Numbered from the stretch's first letter, positions 11,281-22,995 are shown. The stretch: 64,000 nt of DNA from Serripes groenlandicus (GCA_031761405.1 JASEVX010000008.1:39432483-39496482); one strand, 5' to 3'. Made by a program: numbers and translations. Notes: generated by a model not told the origin, from the letters alone.

Positions 11281-11466
11281 TCAGCAGACGACTTTGAAAG
11301 CATCCGGAGAAAAAATGGGTAATATTTTTTAATTTAAACCAATATTGAAAACAGTGTGGCAAAAGGAGAAATTAATCATCTCAAGAAATTTCTTCATTTG
11401 TCACAATGTTTTCCAAAATCGTCTGCCACAGGGGCCACAGAAAGCGTTTGTATTTGGGAAAGGGCC
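11281..11466. mobile_element. MITE-A copy joined to MITE-B
   Basis: CAGCAGACGACTTTGAAAGC to GTTTGTATTTGGGAAAGGGC; the following copy of MITE-B starts within 10 bp. Confidence 0.8.
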
Positions 11467-11472
11467 TTTCTT

Positions 11473-11684
11473 TTTCTTTCAGCGCCAAAGGCAATATTGA
11501 GGTTTTTGCAAACAATACTGATTCAGGCGAGTCAGCTCGTAACGAGCTGTCTCACCTGAAATCAGCATTGTTTGCGTTTTACTCATCAAAATAGTCCAAA
11601 ACTTTGATTACATAAGAAATGGATACGCCCGATTTTGAACATGGAAGAGTCTACTTTAAAGAATTCGGCGCTGAAAGAGTTAAA
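11473..11684. mobile_element. MITE-B copy
   Basis: TTTCTTTCAGCGCCAAAGGC to AATTCGGCGCTGAAAGAGTT; hairpin CAGCTCGTAACGAGCTG. Confidence 0.9.
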
Positions 11685-12189
11685 CGTTTACCACATTTGA
11701 AGTATCAAGAAAACAAGGCAAATAACTGCTGCTGCTGCGATGATTTCAAATGACATATCTGCTTCAGTAAATTATTACGATTTAAACGATATATTCGAAC
11801 GATCACGTGTTCGAGTTATGGCGGAGTCCATTGTAATGTATTGTTAGGCAAAGAGTGAAGACTCTGACGCGACTGTCATTAAGTTCAGACTCACCTGAGT
11901 ATTCAAAGTGGGCAGTTCCCCTGTGGGTTGGGGACACTTACATGTAGCAACTATGACAGTTACCTTTGCTTGAACCGTAAGAGCCGGCTCTATGGGTGTA
12001 AACGATTGGAGTCAATGCAACACTTAAGCTCCAGAAGGTGGGGGTGGTATTGGTTTCATACCTCAAATAGTTTTTTATCTCGATGCACATTTAAGGTATA
12101 TTATCAATATCGCCTTTCCTGTTCGCCGCGATATGAGCTTAGCTTTTGAAACTCAAAACAGACAAAATCATGTCTGGCAGATGCAACAG

Positions 12190-12390
12190 TGGAGGAATCA
12201 GCAGTAGCCGAGTAGTGTCGGGAATTTAAAACCGAGCGTCCCGGGTTCGATCCTAAATGATGGCTGGGCAAGGCATATCCCTTAATAAGTACTGATTTGA
12301 ATACCAAGGGACTGTGAATAAGTAAACTGACACCGTGATATAACTGCAATATTGTTGAAAACGGCGTTAAACCCAAAATAACAGAAAATA
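12190..12390 (+). mobile_element. SINE-3 copy
   Basis: Head with CCGAGCGTCCCGGGTTCGAT, body CTGTGAATAAGTAAACTGAC, 3' body ACCGTGATATAACTGCAATA and AAACGGCGTTAAACCC. Confidence 0.8.
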
Positions 12391-12548
12391 AAGCAGATGC
12401 AATCAGACACCTTTTCGCCCGACGCGGATACATTATGAGAACAGGTGATTATCTGGATATCGTTTGAAGGTCGTGTCCCAATTAGGTAATGCCAAGTTTA
12501 TGTCACATGTTGATTGTTAGATACAGATTTTTGTAATCTGAAGTGTGT

Positions 12549-12766
12549 AACCCTTCACCACATACCATCATTCTGTAACAGACGACCTTGAAACAATCTA
12601 GGCCCAAACATGAACAAAGTGTATAAACAAGTGAAAACTAACAGAGTTGGACTCATTGTGGAAAAGGGAGTATTTGCCCAGTCGTATCTTGAGTAATATC
12701 TCATTTTGCAACAATATCATTACAAAATGTTTTAAAATGCGTCGGTAAGTGGGAAAGGGTTGAAGA
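12549..12766. mobile_element. MITE-A copy, diverged
   Basis: TAACCCTTCACCACATACCA with ACAGACGACCTTGAAACAAT; far end AAGTGGGAAAGGGTTGA. Confidence 0.65.
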
Positions 12767-12778
12767 AATTCATAAGTT

Positions 12779-13125
12779 TCAGGGGCGTAGCTTTGCAATA
12801 ATCAAGGTGTAGGCCGTCTCGTGAGAAAATCAACAGTGTGGACTGTGCGTAAAGTATCGACCCTGATCAGCCTAAGCATGCCACGCAGGCCTACCCGGAT
12901 AGACACTTTTCGCCTCCTGTGGATTTTCTGTTTCAGAAATCACTAATCTATAAATCTATCCCCCTAAGACGGAATGTATCGGCCGGATCAGTCTGCGCGG
13001 ACAGCGCAGGCTGATCTGGTCGATACATTACGCAGCTGTCTATCGCCGCAGCTGCATTTCGGGGCATTTTGAGAAAAAATGTGTAGGCACGTGCCTACAG
13101 TGCCTAAAGGGAGCTACGCCCCTGA
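12779..13125. mobile_element. outer palindromic element (CAGGGGCGTAGCT ends) containing MITE-C
   Basis: CAGGGGCGTAGCTTTGCAAT at the left faces GGGAGCTACGCCCCTGA at the right; AAGGTGTAGGC and GCCTACAGTGCC also pair. A MITE-C copy (12812-13037) occupies the interior. Confidence 0.7.
12812..13037. mobile_element. MITE-C copy, nested, right end lost
   Basis: CGTGAGAAAATCAACAGTGT, CATGCCACGCAGGCCTACCC and CCCCCTAAGACGGAATGTAT; stops after GATACATTACGCAG. Confidence 0.8.
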
Positions 13126-13129
13126 GTTT

Positions 13130-13599
13130 CGTGGTTGATAAATTCCGTAATGTGCAATTTCATACCCACCATTAATGTTTTCAATTCTTTCTTAGAGATT
13201 AGAACAATATTCGTGATATGCACTTTTTTGCAGCATCAGTGATGTTTTTCAAGTGTTTATTCTTATATCAGAGATCAGAACAATACATATTCATAAGGTA
13301 ACAGGTGAAAGATTAGGGACGTTGTCTACAGTTTGGCTTACAGATTTTGCCATTCGTTAAACCAGTATTTAGTTGGCATTGATACATGCATTGGTACTTC
13401 ATCAGTAGATCTTCTGTTAAGCGGGAATGTATCGTGCATAATTATTACAACTTCATTATAAACAATTTAAAGTGTCGTCTTTTATGTTTCAAATGCCAAG
13501 TTTATTTTGTAAGATAAACATATTTTATTTCTTCTGGTTCTTTCTTTGAAAATATCTTAAAACTTGTGTATGCATCTTCCTAACACTTATAGAATACAA
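13130..13599. other. no recognised feature
   Basis: AT-rich, no ORF or repeat match within the window. Confidence 0.6.
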
Positions 13600-13852
13600 T
13601 TGAGCCATTACACGAGAAACCAACATTATGGTATCTGCGTAATGTATCGTAATGCAGTCCACGCAGGCTAATCCGGACCGACACATTCCGTCTTAGGGGG
13701 AAAGAGGTATAGAGTAATGATTCCCGAAACAAAAAAATCACAGGAGGTGAAAAGTGTCTGTCCGGGTTAGCCTGCGCTGCATGCTTAGTCTGATCCGGGT
13801 CGATACTTTACGCAGAGACCACATGTTGGTTTATTCGTGGAACGGCTCAATT
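13600..13852. mobile_element. MITE-C copy
   Basis: GAGCCATTACACGAGAAACC to GTTTATTCGTGGAACGGCTC, orientation opposite to the copy at 12812. Confidence 0.88.
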
Positions 13853-13904
13853 ATTTCACATGCAACACATATGAGCGATGCTCCAGACAAAAACAACTTA
13901 ACGC

Positions 13905-14090
13905 ACTAATTACATGTATGATATATACATGCCTATGCATCCATGCTACATGATCCAAAATAGATACTGCTTTACAGAAGTTTTTTGAAACCTTCTATGG
14001 TTAATTAGGGAACAGAGTAGAGTTAGATCAGGATGTGATGACTGATCTGGATCTACGCTGGTTTCAAACGCCTTATGGTTGGTTTTCCCA
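13905..14090. repeat. dispersed repeat shared with 36055-36240
   Basis: GATCCAAAATAGATACTGCT followed by TTTGAAACCTTCTATGGTTA and AGATCAGGATG; the copy at 36075 has the same order, and both lie next to a MITE-C. Confidence 0.65.
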
Positions 14091-14242
14091 TATCATCGCT
14101 CATATATTTATTTATAATATAGCAATAGACCCGGTCATACCTCGTTATTTTATTTTACATTTACATGTACCCATAGTCAACATTCGTACAGTATTATGGT
14201 TGAGTACAAGATATTTACATTTGAATTGTTTCCGTTCATTTG

Positions 14243-16540
14243 AGTTGCAGTATCATTCGCTTTTTCCAATAATTGATTTATATTCCTGGATGTCATTGTA
14301 CGTGTAGATTGATATTCCTGGATGTCATTGTGCGTGTATATTGATATTCCTGGATGTCTTTGTGCGTGTAGATTGATATTCCAGGATGTCAATGTACATG
14401 TATATTGCTATTCCTTTGAGGATGTCTTTGTGCGTGTATATTGATATTCCTGGATGTCCTTGTACGTGTAGTTTGATATTCCTGTATGTCTTTGTGCGTG
14501 TAGATTGATATTCCAGGATGTCATTGTACGTGTAGATTGATATTCCTGGATGTCATTGTACGTGTAGATTGATATTCCTGGATGTCATTATAAGTGTAGA
14601 TTCATATTCTTGGATGTCATTGTGCGTGTAGATTGATATTCCTGGATGTCATTGTACGTGTAGATTGATATTCCTGGATGTCATTGTGCGTGTAGATTGA
14701 TATTCCTGGATGTCATTGTACGTGTAGTTTGATATTCCTGGATATCATTGTGCGTGTAGATTGATATTCCTGGATGTCATTGTACGTGTAGATTGATATT
14801 CCTGGATGTCATTGTACGTGTAGATTCATATTCTTGGATGTCATTGTGCGTGTAGATTGATATTCCTGGATGCCATTGTACGTGTAGATTGATATTCCTG
14901 GATGTCATTGTACGTGTAGATTCATATTCTTGGATGTCATTGTGCGTGTAGATTAATATTCCTGGATGTCATTGTACGTGTAGATTGATATTCCTGGATG
15001 TCATTGTACGTGTAGATTGATATTCCTGGATGCCATTGTGCGTGTAGATTGATATTCCTGGATGTCATTGTACGTGTAGATTAATATTCCTGGATGTCAT
15101 TGTACGTGTAGATTGATATTCCTGGATGTCATTGTGCGTGTAGATTCATATTTTTGGATGCCATTGTACGTGTAGATTCATATTCTTGGATGTCATTGTG
15201 CGTGTAGATTGGTATACCTGGATGTCATTGTGCGTGTAGATTGATATTCCTGGATGTCATTGTGCGTGTAGATTGATATTCCTGGATGTCATTGTGCGTG
15301 TAGATTGATATTCCTGGATGTCATTGTTCGTGTAGATTGATATTCCTGGATGTCAGTGTACGTGTAGATTGATATTCCTGGATCTCATTGTGAGTGTAGA
15401 TTCATATTCCTGGATGTCATTGTACGTGTAGATTCATATTCTTGGATGTCATTGTGCGTGTAGATTGATATTGTACGTGTAGATTGATATTCCTGGATGT
15501 CATTGTACGTGTAGATTGATATTCCTGGATGTCATTGTACGTGTAGATTGATATTCCTGGATGTCAGTGTACGTGTATATTGATATTCCTGGATGTCATT
15601 GTACGTGTAGATTGATATTCCTGGATGTCATTGTACGTGTAGATTGATATTCCTGGATGTCATTTTGCGTGTAGATTGATATTCCTGGATGTCAGTGTAC
15701 GTGTAGATTGATATTCCTGGATGTCATTGTACGTGTAGATTCATATTTTTGGATGCCATTGTACGTGTATATTGATAATCCTGGATGTCATTGTACGTGT
15801 AGATTCATATTCCTGGATGTCATTGTACGTGTATATTAATATTCCTGGATGTCATTGTACGTGTAGATTGATATTCATGGATGTCATTGTACGTGTAGAT
15901 TGATATTCATGGATGTCATTGTGCGTGTAGATTGATATTCCTGGATGTCAGTGTACGTGTAGATTGATATTCCTGGATGTCATTGTACGTGTAGTTTGAT
16001 ATTCCTGGATGTCATTGTGCGTGTACATTGATATTCCTGGATGTCATTGTACGTGTAGATTGGTATTCCTGGATGTCATTGTACGTGTATATTTGATAAT
16101 CCTGGATGTCATTGTGCGTGTATATTGATAATCCTGGAAGTCATTGTACGTGTAGATTGATATTCATGGATGTCATTGTGCGTGTAGATTGATATTCATG
16201 GATGTCATTGTGCGTGTAGATTGATATTCCTGGATGTCATTGTACGTGTAGATAGATAATCCTGGATGTCATTGTGCGTGTATATTGATAATCCTGGATG
16301 TCATTGTACGTGTAGATTGATATTCCTAGATGTCATTGTGCGTGTAGATTGATATTCCTGGATGTCATTGTGCGTGTAGATTGATATTCCTGGATGTCAT
16401 TGTGCGTGTAGATTGATATTCCTGGATGTCATTGTGCGTGTAGATTGATATTCCTGGATGTCATTGTGCGTGTAGATTGATATTCGTAGATGTCATTGTA
16501 CGTGTAAATTGATATTCCTGGATGTCATTGTACGTGACCA
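14243..16540 (+). repeat. 32-bp minisatellite, about 71 copies
   Basis: Consensus TTGATATTCCTGGATGTCAT then TGTACGTGTAGA, with a frequent two-state difference TGTACGTG/TGTGCGTG and less common TTCATATTC and GATAATCC variants. It lies just downstream of the orphan terminal exons on the minus strand. Confidence 0.98.
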
Positions 16541-16747
16541 CTGCATCGAAGGTATGTACAGTCTATTCAACGTAACTCCCCTAATCCAAATTTATACTTT
16601 CACAGCAGTGTTGTCGTCATATATACATTAACATGAAGTTAAGTAGTGTACCTATTCAGAAGAAGGTATTGCACTATTTGATTCGGGTGCAACCAGCATG
16701 ACGCAGACGAAGTAGAAGACATGTGTGCTCCAACACCATGACTGCGT

Positions 16748-16968
16748 CTAGTCATTTTCACCTTCTATAGACCGCGTTGCATTTCGTTGATAATCAGTTG
16801 ATTGGTCTTCGGAATCAGGGAAAGCGTTAGGAAGACTGCGATTACGATTATGGACAGATGAGCGCCTATTTGAATTGCCAGATGATATTAGGACCTCGTT
16901 TTGCTGATTTGGTTTATAAAACGACCTTCCATCTGATTTATTTGCTTGCCTCGGTTTCATATAGTCAT
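16748..16968 (-). CDS. alternative orphan tail terminal exon (exon c)
   Basis: After ACCGTGACAG| a phase-1 frame of 72 residues runs to a stop at 16750-16748: DYMKPRQANKSDGRSFYKPN, later RSLPNAFPDSEDQSTDYQRN. A potential donor inside exon b (TCATCAG|GTCGAT, after 17127) has the same phase, so splicing out 17126-16969 would give KRSSDDYMKPRQ and a different C-terminus. The acceptor is weak. Alternatively the piece is a frameshifted continuation of exon b in a decaying gene. Confidence 0.42.
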
Positions 16969-17034
16969 CTGTCACGGTGATACAATTTGCTTGGTACCCG
17001 GATAAAAAGTATAATCTGGTTTAGGTATTGGTTC

Positions 17035-17170
17035 TTAATAAGCGTTTGCTGTATAGGCCGTATCGATGCTAGAATAAGAATGCGGTTCGTCGCCTAAGTT
17101 ATTAATTGTAAATGTGGAATATCGACCTGATGAACGCTTACAGGCAATTGGCGTTGAATTCCGATTTACC
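17035..17170 (-). CDS. orphan tail terminal exon (exon b)
   Basis: Acceptor GACTTTCATAG|G in phase 2, exactly matching the phase-2 donor of exon a (AC plus G gives Thr). Encodes VNRNSTPIACKRSSGR, then YSTFTINNLGDE and HSYSSIDTAYTANAY, then TAA. It has five Tyr in 44 residues. The frame stays readable past the TAA (EPIPKPDYTFYPGTKQIVSP) before another stop, which suggests either an eroded longer tail or a retained alternative segment. Confidence 0.5.
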
Positions 17171-17475
17171 CTATGAAAGTCAACATTGGACACCTTTGCA
17201 GCAATCTACTTTTAAAACAATGAGAAAAGGGTTAAATCGCTGAAGACATGACTTTTCTCTTAATCTCAAAATGATATTAGCTTGGCATCCTAATTGTATC
17301 ATACTTTGACAAATGTTAAAACTTAGTCCAATATCTATAAATTAATTAGACCACCCTCGAAACATAATATCAGCTAAACAGTTAAATTTCATTGAAATTG
17401 TTGTATAATTTCAAACTTAATTTCGAACATAAACTGATCCTACAACATGTTAATTCATTGTAAATCTTTCCTTAC

Positions 17476-17567
17476 CTTTTTCGGAAAAATATTTACAGAT
17501 AATTGTTTTTACATTTCCATCATCATCGACTTCGTGACGCAAGTTAATATGGAGCTCAGTCCCATTT
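17476..17567 (-). CDS. weak candidate exon (exon d)
   Basis: An open stretch NGTELHINLRHEVDDDGNVK then TIICKYFSEK ends at an excellent donor (AAAAG|GTAAGG). Read from GTGTGAAG|A it is phase 2 to phase 1, so it could join exon a to exon c. The acceptor lacks a pyrimidine tract and there is no recognised domain. Confidence 0.2.
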
Positions 17568-17715
17568 CTTCACACTTTTAATGGATGGCCGATTTATTTT
17601 ATTTTGTTTGGGAGTAACAGTTGTTTGTTGTTCATCATTATTGTTGTTTTTATCTTCTAAAGACGTGAAGAAATTTGTTACTTTTCACGTTGACATCTTT
17701 GTTTACTAAATTATC

Positions 17716-18745
17716 AATGGGCATCGGGTCAAAAAGGCCAACAAACTGAAAGGAACGGGTCAAAAAGGCCCACTTTTACAATACAAGATTATGTTTGTGT
17801 CGTAGAAAAAGATGTATTTTTGTTTTAATATTTATAAAAAAAGAAATGGTAAAAAAAGGCCCACCTTTACAATACAAGATTATGTTTGTGTCGTAGAAAA
17901 ATTATAATTATCCTATAATATTGTAATAAAAATTAGTCATAATTATAAATTGTTATATAGTTATATAATTATCCTATAGTTATGATAGTCAAGTCAAGTC
18001 AAGTCAAAAGTTTTTATTGACGAAAAACATTACAAATGTTTTATAGTCATACAGGCGGACAACAATATATATATATATTATATAACATGAGAAAAATATA
18101 ATAATAATACAATATAGCTAGGAAAGTTATACAGAAGTGTCATTTTCTTTCTGGCGATAAATGAAAGCCTTATATGTAAATTTAGCCAACTTGCTCATAA
18201 CTATTGTAGATTGACATTTAAGCAGCTGTACAAACTTTTGCCTAGTTGGCCATTTACAATAGTAATTAGGCAGAATAATATTTCTTAATAACAATGTGTA
18301 ATAGTTGTTACATCTGTTACGTAATCGTTCTACTCCGAACTTTAAATTGGTCAATTTCTCCTTTGTCAATCTGTTTTATGCATTGAATTACAATGGTTTA
18401 TTTTGAAAGTGAAAGGTTTAAGTATAGATACGTTATTGCTAATTTATGAAAGTGAAAGGGTTAAATGTTGATCGGAACACAATTAGATGTATTATCTTGA
18501 TGAAAGTCGAAAACGATTATAATCAAATATACACATTCATGGCTGTATCTCAATATTACCTACCATTTAAAGTCGAATCTTCCATAATATAGTTAACCAA
18601 AAGTTCAAAGAAATAACCTTAAATATGAAATTGAATACTGGTTTCACAAAGTGGGCCTTTTTGACCCGTTCCTTTTAAGTTTTTGGCCTTTTTTGTAATT
18701 GGCCTTTTTAGTTTTGGTCCTTTTTGACCCCAATTCTTATCAATG
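17716..18745. mobile_element. element with GGGTCAAAAAGGCC inverted ends
   Basis: Left AAAGGAACGGGTCAAAAAGG CCCAC is mirrored by GTGGGCCTTTTTGACCCGTT at 18651; the segment ACAATACAAGATTATGTTTG is repeated at 17779 and 17869. Inside on the minus strand is a retroelement-like 3' end (AATAAAAACTTTTGACTTGA) and an ORF at 18127-18369 (PTRQKFVQLLK) that I do not recognise. Confidence 0.6.
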
Positions 18746-19250
18746 CACCGACTGCACGAACTTCACTATTATACTGTACACAGTAACATCGCGCTATCAA
18801 TAGTAAAACAAAATACAGTGAGGTGCGCGTGCGCGTATTTTAAAAAAAATAGACTGTGCGACGTAAAGGTTTGTAGTTATCGCGTTGTGATTACATGTAG
18901 TATATGAAATACAGTACCTCAGTCTAGCTAAAAGGGACTGTTTTGTCTTCGTAAATAATAAAAAAAAACCCACATAAATGCGAGTCAAAATAAAGAGACT
19001 GTAAATACTTAAAACATCGGAATATTTATTTCATTTTAGATGTGTCATAACTTAGTGTTTTTAAACAAACGCAATTGTAATTTGTTCCAGACATTTAAAG
19101 TGTTTTTTTTTTCTAAAAATAACTCGTCCTCCCATGTCATTTCCGAAAACCTATTAAAAATATAAGTCGCGGGCTTCTGCCCGGCGACTAATAAATACCG
19201 GTGTAGTCAAGAAAATACTAACAGGTCAAATTGTTATATATTTAATGCTG
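18746..19250. other. no recognised feature
   Basis: AT-rich; nothing supported. Confidence 0.55.
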
Positions 19251-19257
19251 AGTGTCT

Positions 19258-19500
19258 GATTGATTGATTGATTGGTTGATTGTTTGGTGTTTTGGCCGCT
19301 TTCAACAATGTTTCGGTTATATAACGGTGTTTCCTTGATGGTCCATCCTGACAACAGCCAGTCAGTTGTTATGCTAACGCTGCAACCCTGAGCACCAAGG
19401 AGGACATCCATTGCTACAATTTTTACAGTATTTGGTATGACCCGGTCGTTGATCGAATCCACGATCTCTCGCAGACGATGTACCACTACACAACCGAGGA
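19258..19500 (-). mobile_element. SINE-2 copy (minus)
   Basis: The complement has a head ending GTGGATTCGATCAACGACC, TGGCTGTTGTCAGGATGG, AACACCGTTATATAACCGAA and an AATCAATCAATCA tail. Confidence 0.75.
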
Positions 19501-19988
19501 GTTAGATATTATGAAACACCATGTAGTTCACCAGTGTTCTTGTATATTCAGCATTGCATATTGTCGATAAAGATGTAAAATTGCCTGAAAAAGGTTGTTT
19601 GGTTTATTCATAAGATATAATTCGATATATACTCACGGTTTATAAGAATGATGTGAAATAATTTGTTTGATAAAAAAAAGTGAAACACGTGGTTATATTG
19701 ATAAAGTGACAGCCGTGATTTGACTGCAATTCATAGATCCGAGAGGGTATATTTAAGCGTTTTCGTCATGCATTACACACAAACGAACAACCAATCGTAA
19801 AAATCTACCCGGCTTCCTGTATCAAGTGACTCTTCTTTAAGATGCGGAAACCACGTTCGGCAACCGAGGGTACCGGAAATGACGTATCGAATCGTTTGAT
19901 TGGCTATACTACTGTGTCTTATTTGCATATCGTTTCCTTGAAATTGTTATAAGCGATAGTATACCCCAATCGTGCGTACTATACCTAC

Positions 19989-20081
19989 GTTTCAGGCGGA
20001 TCTGGGCTCGGTTCTCCAAGATCAGCATATAAATCATGATCATGTTCATTTCGGCTGGGAGGAAGAATTGTTTGTTTTGAT
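19989..20081 (-). CDS. orphan cytoplasmic-tail-like exon (exon a)
   Basis: Good acceptor (CTTGTACTTTCAG|A), phase 2, with a frame of 30 codons: SKQTILPPSRNEHDHD then LYADLGEPSPDPPE. The donor is GAAAC|GTAGGT, phase 2; if unspliced the frame stops one codon later (ACG TAG). The acidic LYADL motif resembles the opening of the receptor tail at 37849 (EDGGVYHELDD) and the entry phase is the same, so it could be spliced to the transmembrane exon at 40939. I find no nearer transmembrane exon. Function beyond signalling-tail is inference. Confidence 0.5.
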
Positions 20082-20124
20082 CTGAAAGTACAAGAAGGGA
20101 TCATATATTAGATTTTTTTTTATT

Positions 20125-20325
20125 TTTTGGGGGGTCTAACGTCGTTTTCAACATTTTTTAAGTCTTTTCGCGCCGGTCAGTTCACAAACCCGTGTGTTCC
20201 TGGCATATCACACTTGTCACCCACACAACACTGTCAAATGTCGTAAAGAACGATGGCCTCGCAGGGGTTAAGACTCACGACCTCTTGATTGACAGCTGAC
20301 TTCGCTATGACTGAGATACCGGGGC
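20125..20325 (-). mobile_element. tRNA-SINE copy (minus)
   Basis: The complement begins CCCCGGTATCTCAGTCATAG with B-box-like GTCGTGAGTCTTAACCCC and ends AAAATGTTGAAAACGACGTT. Confidence 0.6.
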
Positions 20326-20389
20326 TCGGCTGGACACATCCTTCATTCATGGAAAGGTCACGTGAAACAATACCGGCCTCCTGACCCTT

Positions 20390-22075
20390 AGGTATCTAGG
20401 TTGTTTAACCGTTATAGTTAAACATCACGAAACGAGACTTCTGTGTAACAAAACCTGCCTCCTGACTCTTAGGTATCGAGGTTGTTTAACCGTTAGAGTG
20501 AAACATCAAGAACTGAGACCTCTGAGTAACAAAATCTGCCCCCAGACTCTTAGGTATCGAGGTTGTTTAACCGTTAGAGTGAAACATCACGAACTGAGAC
20601 CTCTGTGTAACAAAATCTGCCCCCAGACTCTTAGGTATCGAGGTTGTTTAACCGTTAGAGTGAAACATCACGAACTGAGACCTCTGTGTAACAAAATCTG
20701 CCTGCTGAACCTTAGGTATCGACGTTGTTTAACCGTTACCGTGAAACATCACGAATCGAGACGCCTGTGTAACAAAACCTGCCTCCTGACCCTTAGATAT
20801 CGAGGTTGTTTAACCGTTACAGTGAAACATCACGAATCGAGACCTCTGTGTAACAAAACCTGCCTCCTGACCCTTAGATATCGAGGTTGTTTAACCGTTA
20901 CAGTGAAACATCACGAATCGAGACCTCTGTGTAACAAAACCTGCCTCCTGACCCTTGGGTATCGAGGTTGTTTAACCGTTACAGTGAAACATCACGAATC
21001 GAGACCTCTATGTAACAAAACCTGCCTCCTGACCCTTAGGTATCGAGGTTGTTTAACTGTTACAGTGAAACATCACGAAACGAGACCTCTGTGTAACAAA
21101 ACCTGCCTCCTGACCCTTAGGTATCGAGGGTGTTTAACCGTTACAGTGAAACATCACGAATCGCGACCTCCGTGTAACAAATCCTGCCTCTTGACCCTTA
21201 GGTATCGAGGTTGTTTAACTGTTACCGTAAAACATCACGACACGAGACCTCTGTGTAACAAAACCTGCCTGCTGAACCTTACGTATCGAAGTTGTTTAAC
21301 CGTTAGCGTGATACATCACGAACCGAGACCTCTGTGTAACAAAATCTGCCCCCTTACTCTTAGGTATCGAGGTTGTTAAACCGTTACAGTAAAACATCAC
21401 GACACGAGACCTCTGTGTAACAAAACCTGCCTCCTGACCCTTAGGTATCGAGGTTGTTTAACAGTTACAGTGAAACACCACGAACCAAGACCTCTGTGTA
21501 ACAAAATATGCCCCCTGACTCTTAGGTATCGAGGTTGTTAAACCGTTACAGTAAAACATCACGAAACGAGACCTCTGTGTAACAAAATCTGCCCCCTGAC
21601 TGTTAGGTATCGAGGTTGTTAAACCGTTACAGTAAATCATCACGAAACGAGACCTCTGTGTAACAAAATCTGCCCCCTGACTCTTAGATATCGATGTTGT
21701 TAAACCGTTACAGTAAAACATCACGAAACGAGACCTCTGTGTAACAAAACCTGCCTCCTGACCCTTAGGTATCGAGGTTGTTTAACCGTTACCCTGAAAC
21801 TTCACGAAACGAGACCTCTGTGTAACAAAATCTGCCCCCTGACTCTTAGGTTTCGAGGTTGTTAAACCGTTACAGTAAAACATCACGAAACGAAACCTCT
21901 GTGTAACAAAACCTGCCCCCTGACTCTTAGTTATCGATGTTGTTAAACCGTTACTGTAAAACATCAGGAAACGAGACATCTGTGTAACAAAACCTGCCTC
22001 CTGACCCTTAGGTATCGAGGTGGTTTAACCATTACAGTGAAACATCACGAAACGAGACTTCTGGGTAACAGCAAA
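20390..22075 (+). repeat. 81-bp minisatellite, about 21 copies
   Basis: Unit contains GTGAAACATCACGAATCGAG, ACCTCTGTGTAACAAAACCT, GCCTCCTGACCCTTAGGTAT and CGAGGTTGTTTAACCGTTAC. The unit is 27 codons long and stop-free in one frame, so it generates long ORFs on both strands without evidence of coding. Confidence 0.97.
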
Positions 22076-22096
22076 CACCCTCTTTAGAACGTCACT

Positions 22097-22324
22097 TTAA
22101 CCCTTTCCCACAGAGAGACGCTTTCTGACACATCTGCAGCAGACGACTTTTGAAAACACTGCGACAAAAAGAGGAATTGCTAAACACGAGCAATTTTTCC
22201 TTTTGCCACAGCGTTTTCAACTTTATTCAATTATTATTCTCGAATTTATAGAGATTTTCCATGTTTTTGCATGATTGTTTTCAAAGTCGTCTGCTGCAGA
22301 TTTGCTGTTTGTGAGAAAGGTTTA
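22097..22324. mobile_element. MITE-A copy
   Basis: TTAACCCTTTCCCACAGAGA, GCAGCAGACGACTTTTGAAA; end GCTGTTTGTGAGAAAGGTTT. Confidence 0.88.
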
Positions 22325-22338
22325 ATATTTCCCATTCT

Positions 22339-22556
22339 TTAACTCTTTTGCCCACACACTACCGCTTTCTCACGGCCGCAGTCGACTTTTGTAAAATATA
22401 TGTGAACAAATGAGAAATTGTTGATAATTAGCAATTTCATCTTTTGCCACAATGTTATTCAATACTTATTCTTTAATTTATAGAGTTTTCATATTATTTA
22501 CTAAAGGATTTAAAAGTCGTCTGCTGCAGATTTGTTGTGTTTTTCAAATGGTTCAT
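22339..22556. mobile_element. MITE-A copy
   Basis: TTAACTCTTTTGCCCACACA, GCCGCAGTCGACTTTTG; end AAAGTCGTCTGCTGCAGATT. Confidence 0.8.
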
Positions 22557-22646
22557 TAAAATGAATGAACAAACGGAACATATGGACAAGAGACAGGTTA
22601 ATTTGGGAATTGAGAGGAAAACATTGTGTGGGAAATGGAGACATTC

Positions 22647-22908
22647 GAGCCGTCCCACGAGAAAACCAACATTGTGGAATCTGCGTAAATCACCGACCCG
22701 GATCAGCTAAAGCTTGCCGTGAAGGGTAACCCGGACACAAACTGTTCGCCTCCTGTGGATTTTCTATTTCAAGAATCATTACTTTATACCTCTATCCCCC
22801 TGAGATGGAATGTGTCGGCCCAGATAAGCCTGTGAGGACTGCGCAGGCTGAATTGGATCAATACATTACGCAGAGTCCACAGTGTTAGTTTTCTCGTGGG
22901 ACGCCTTA
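22647..22908. mobile_element. MITE-C copy
   Basis: GAGCCGTCCCACGAGAAAAC to GTTTTCTCGTGGGACGCC: one of the best-preserved ends of the family. Confidence 0.92.
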
Positions 22909-22995
22909 TTTCTCTTTTACCAACAATGTTTTCCGAAGTGATCTGCTTACAGACGAGTCTAAAATGAGCTTCTAACGGGAAACTCTTTATAACAT

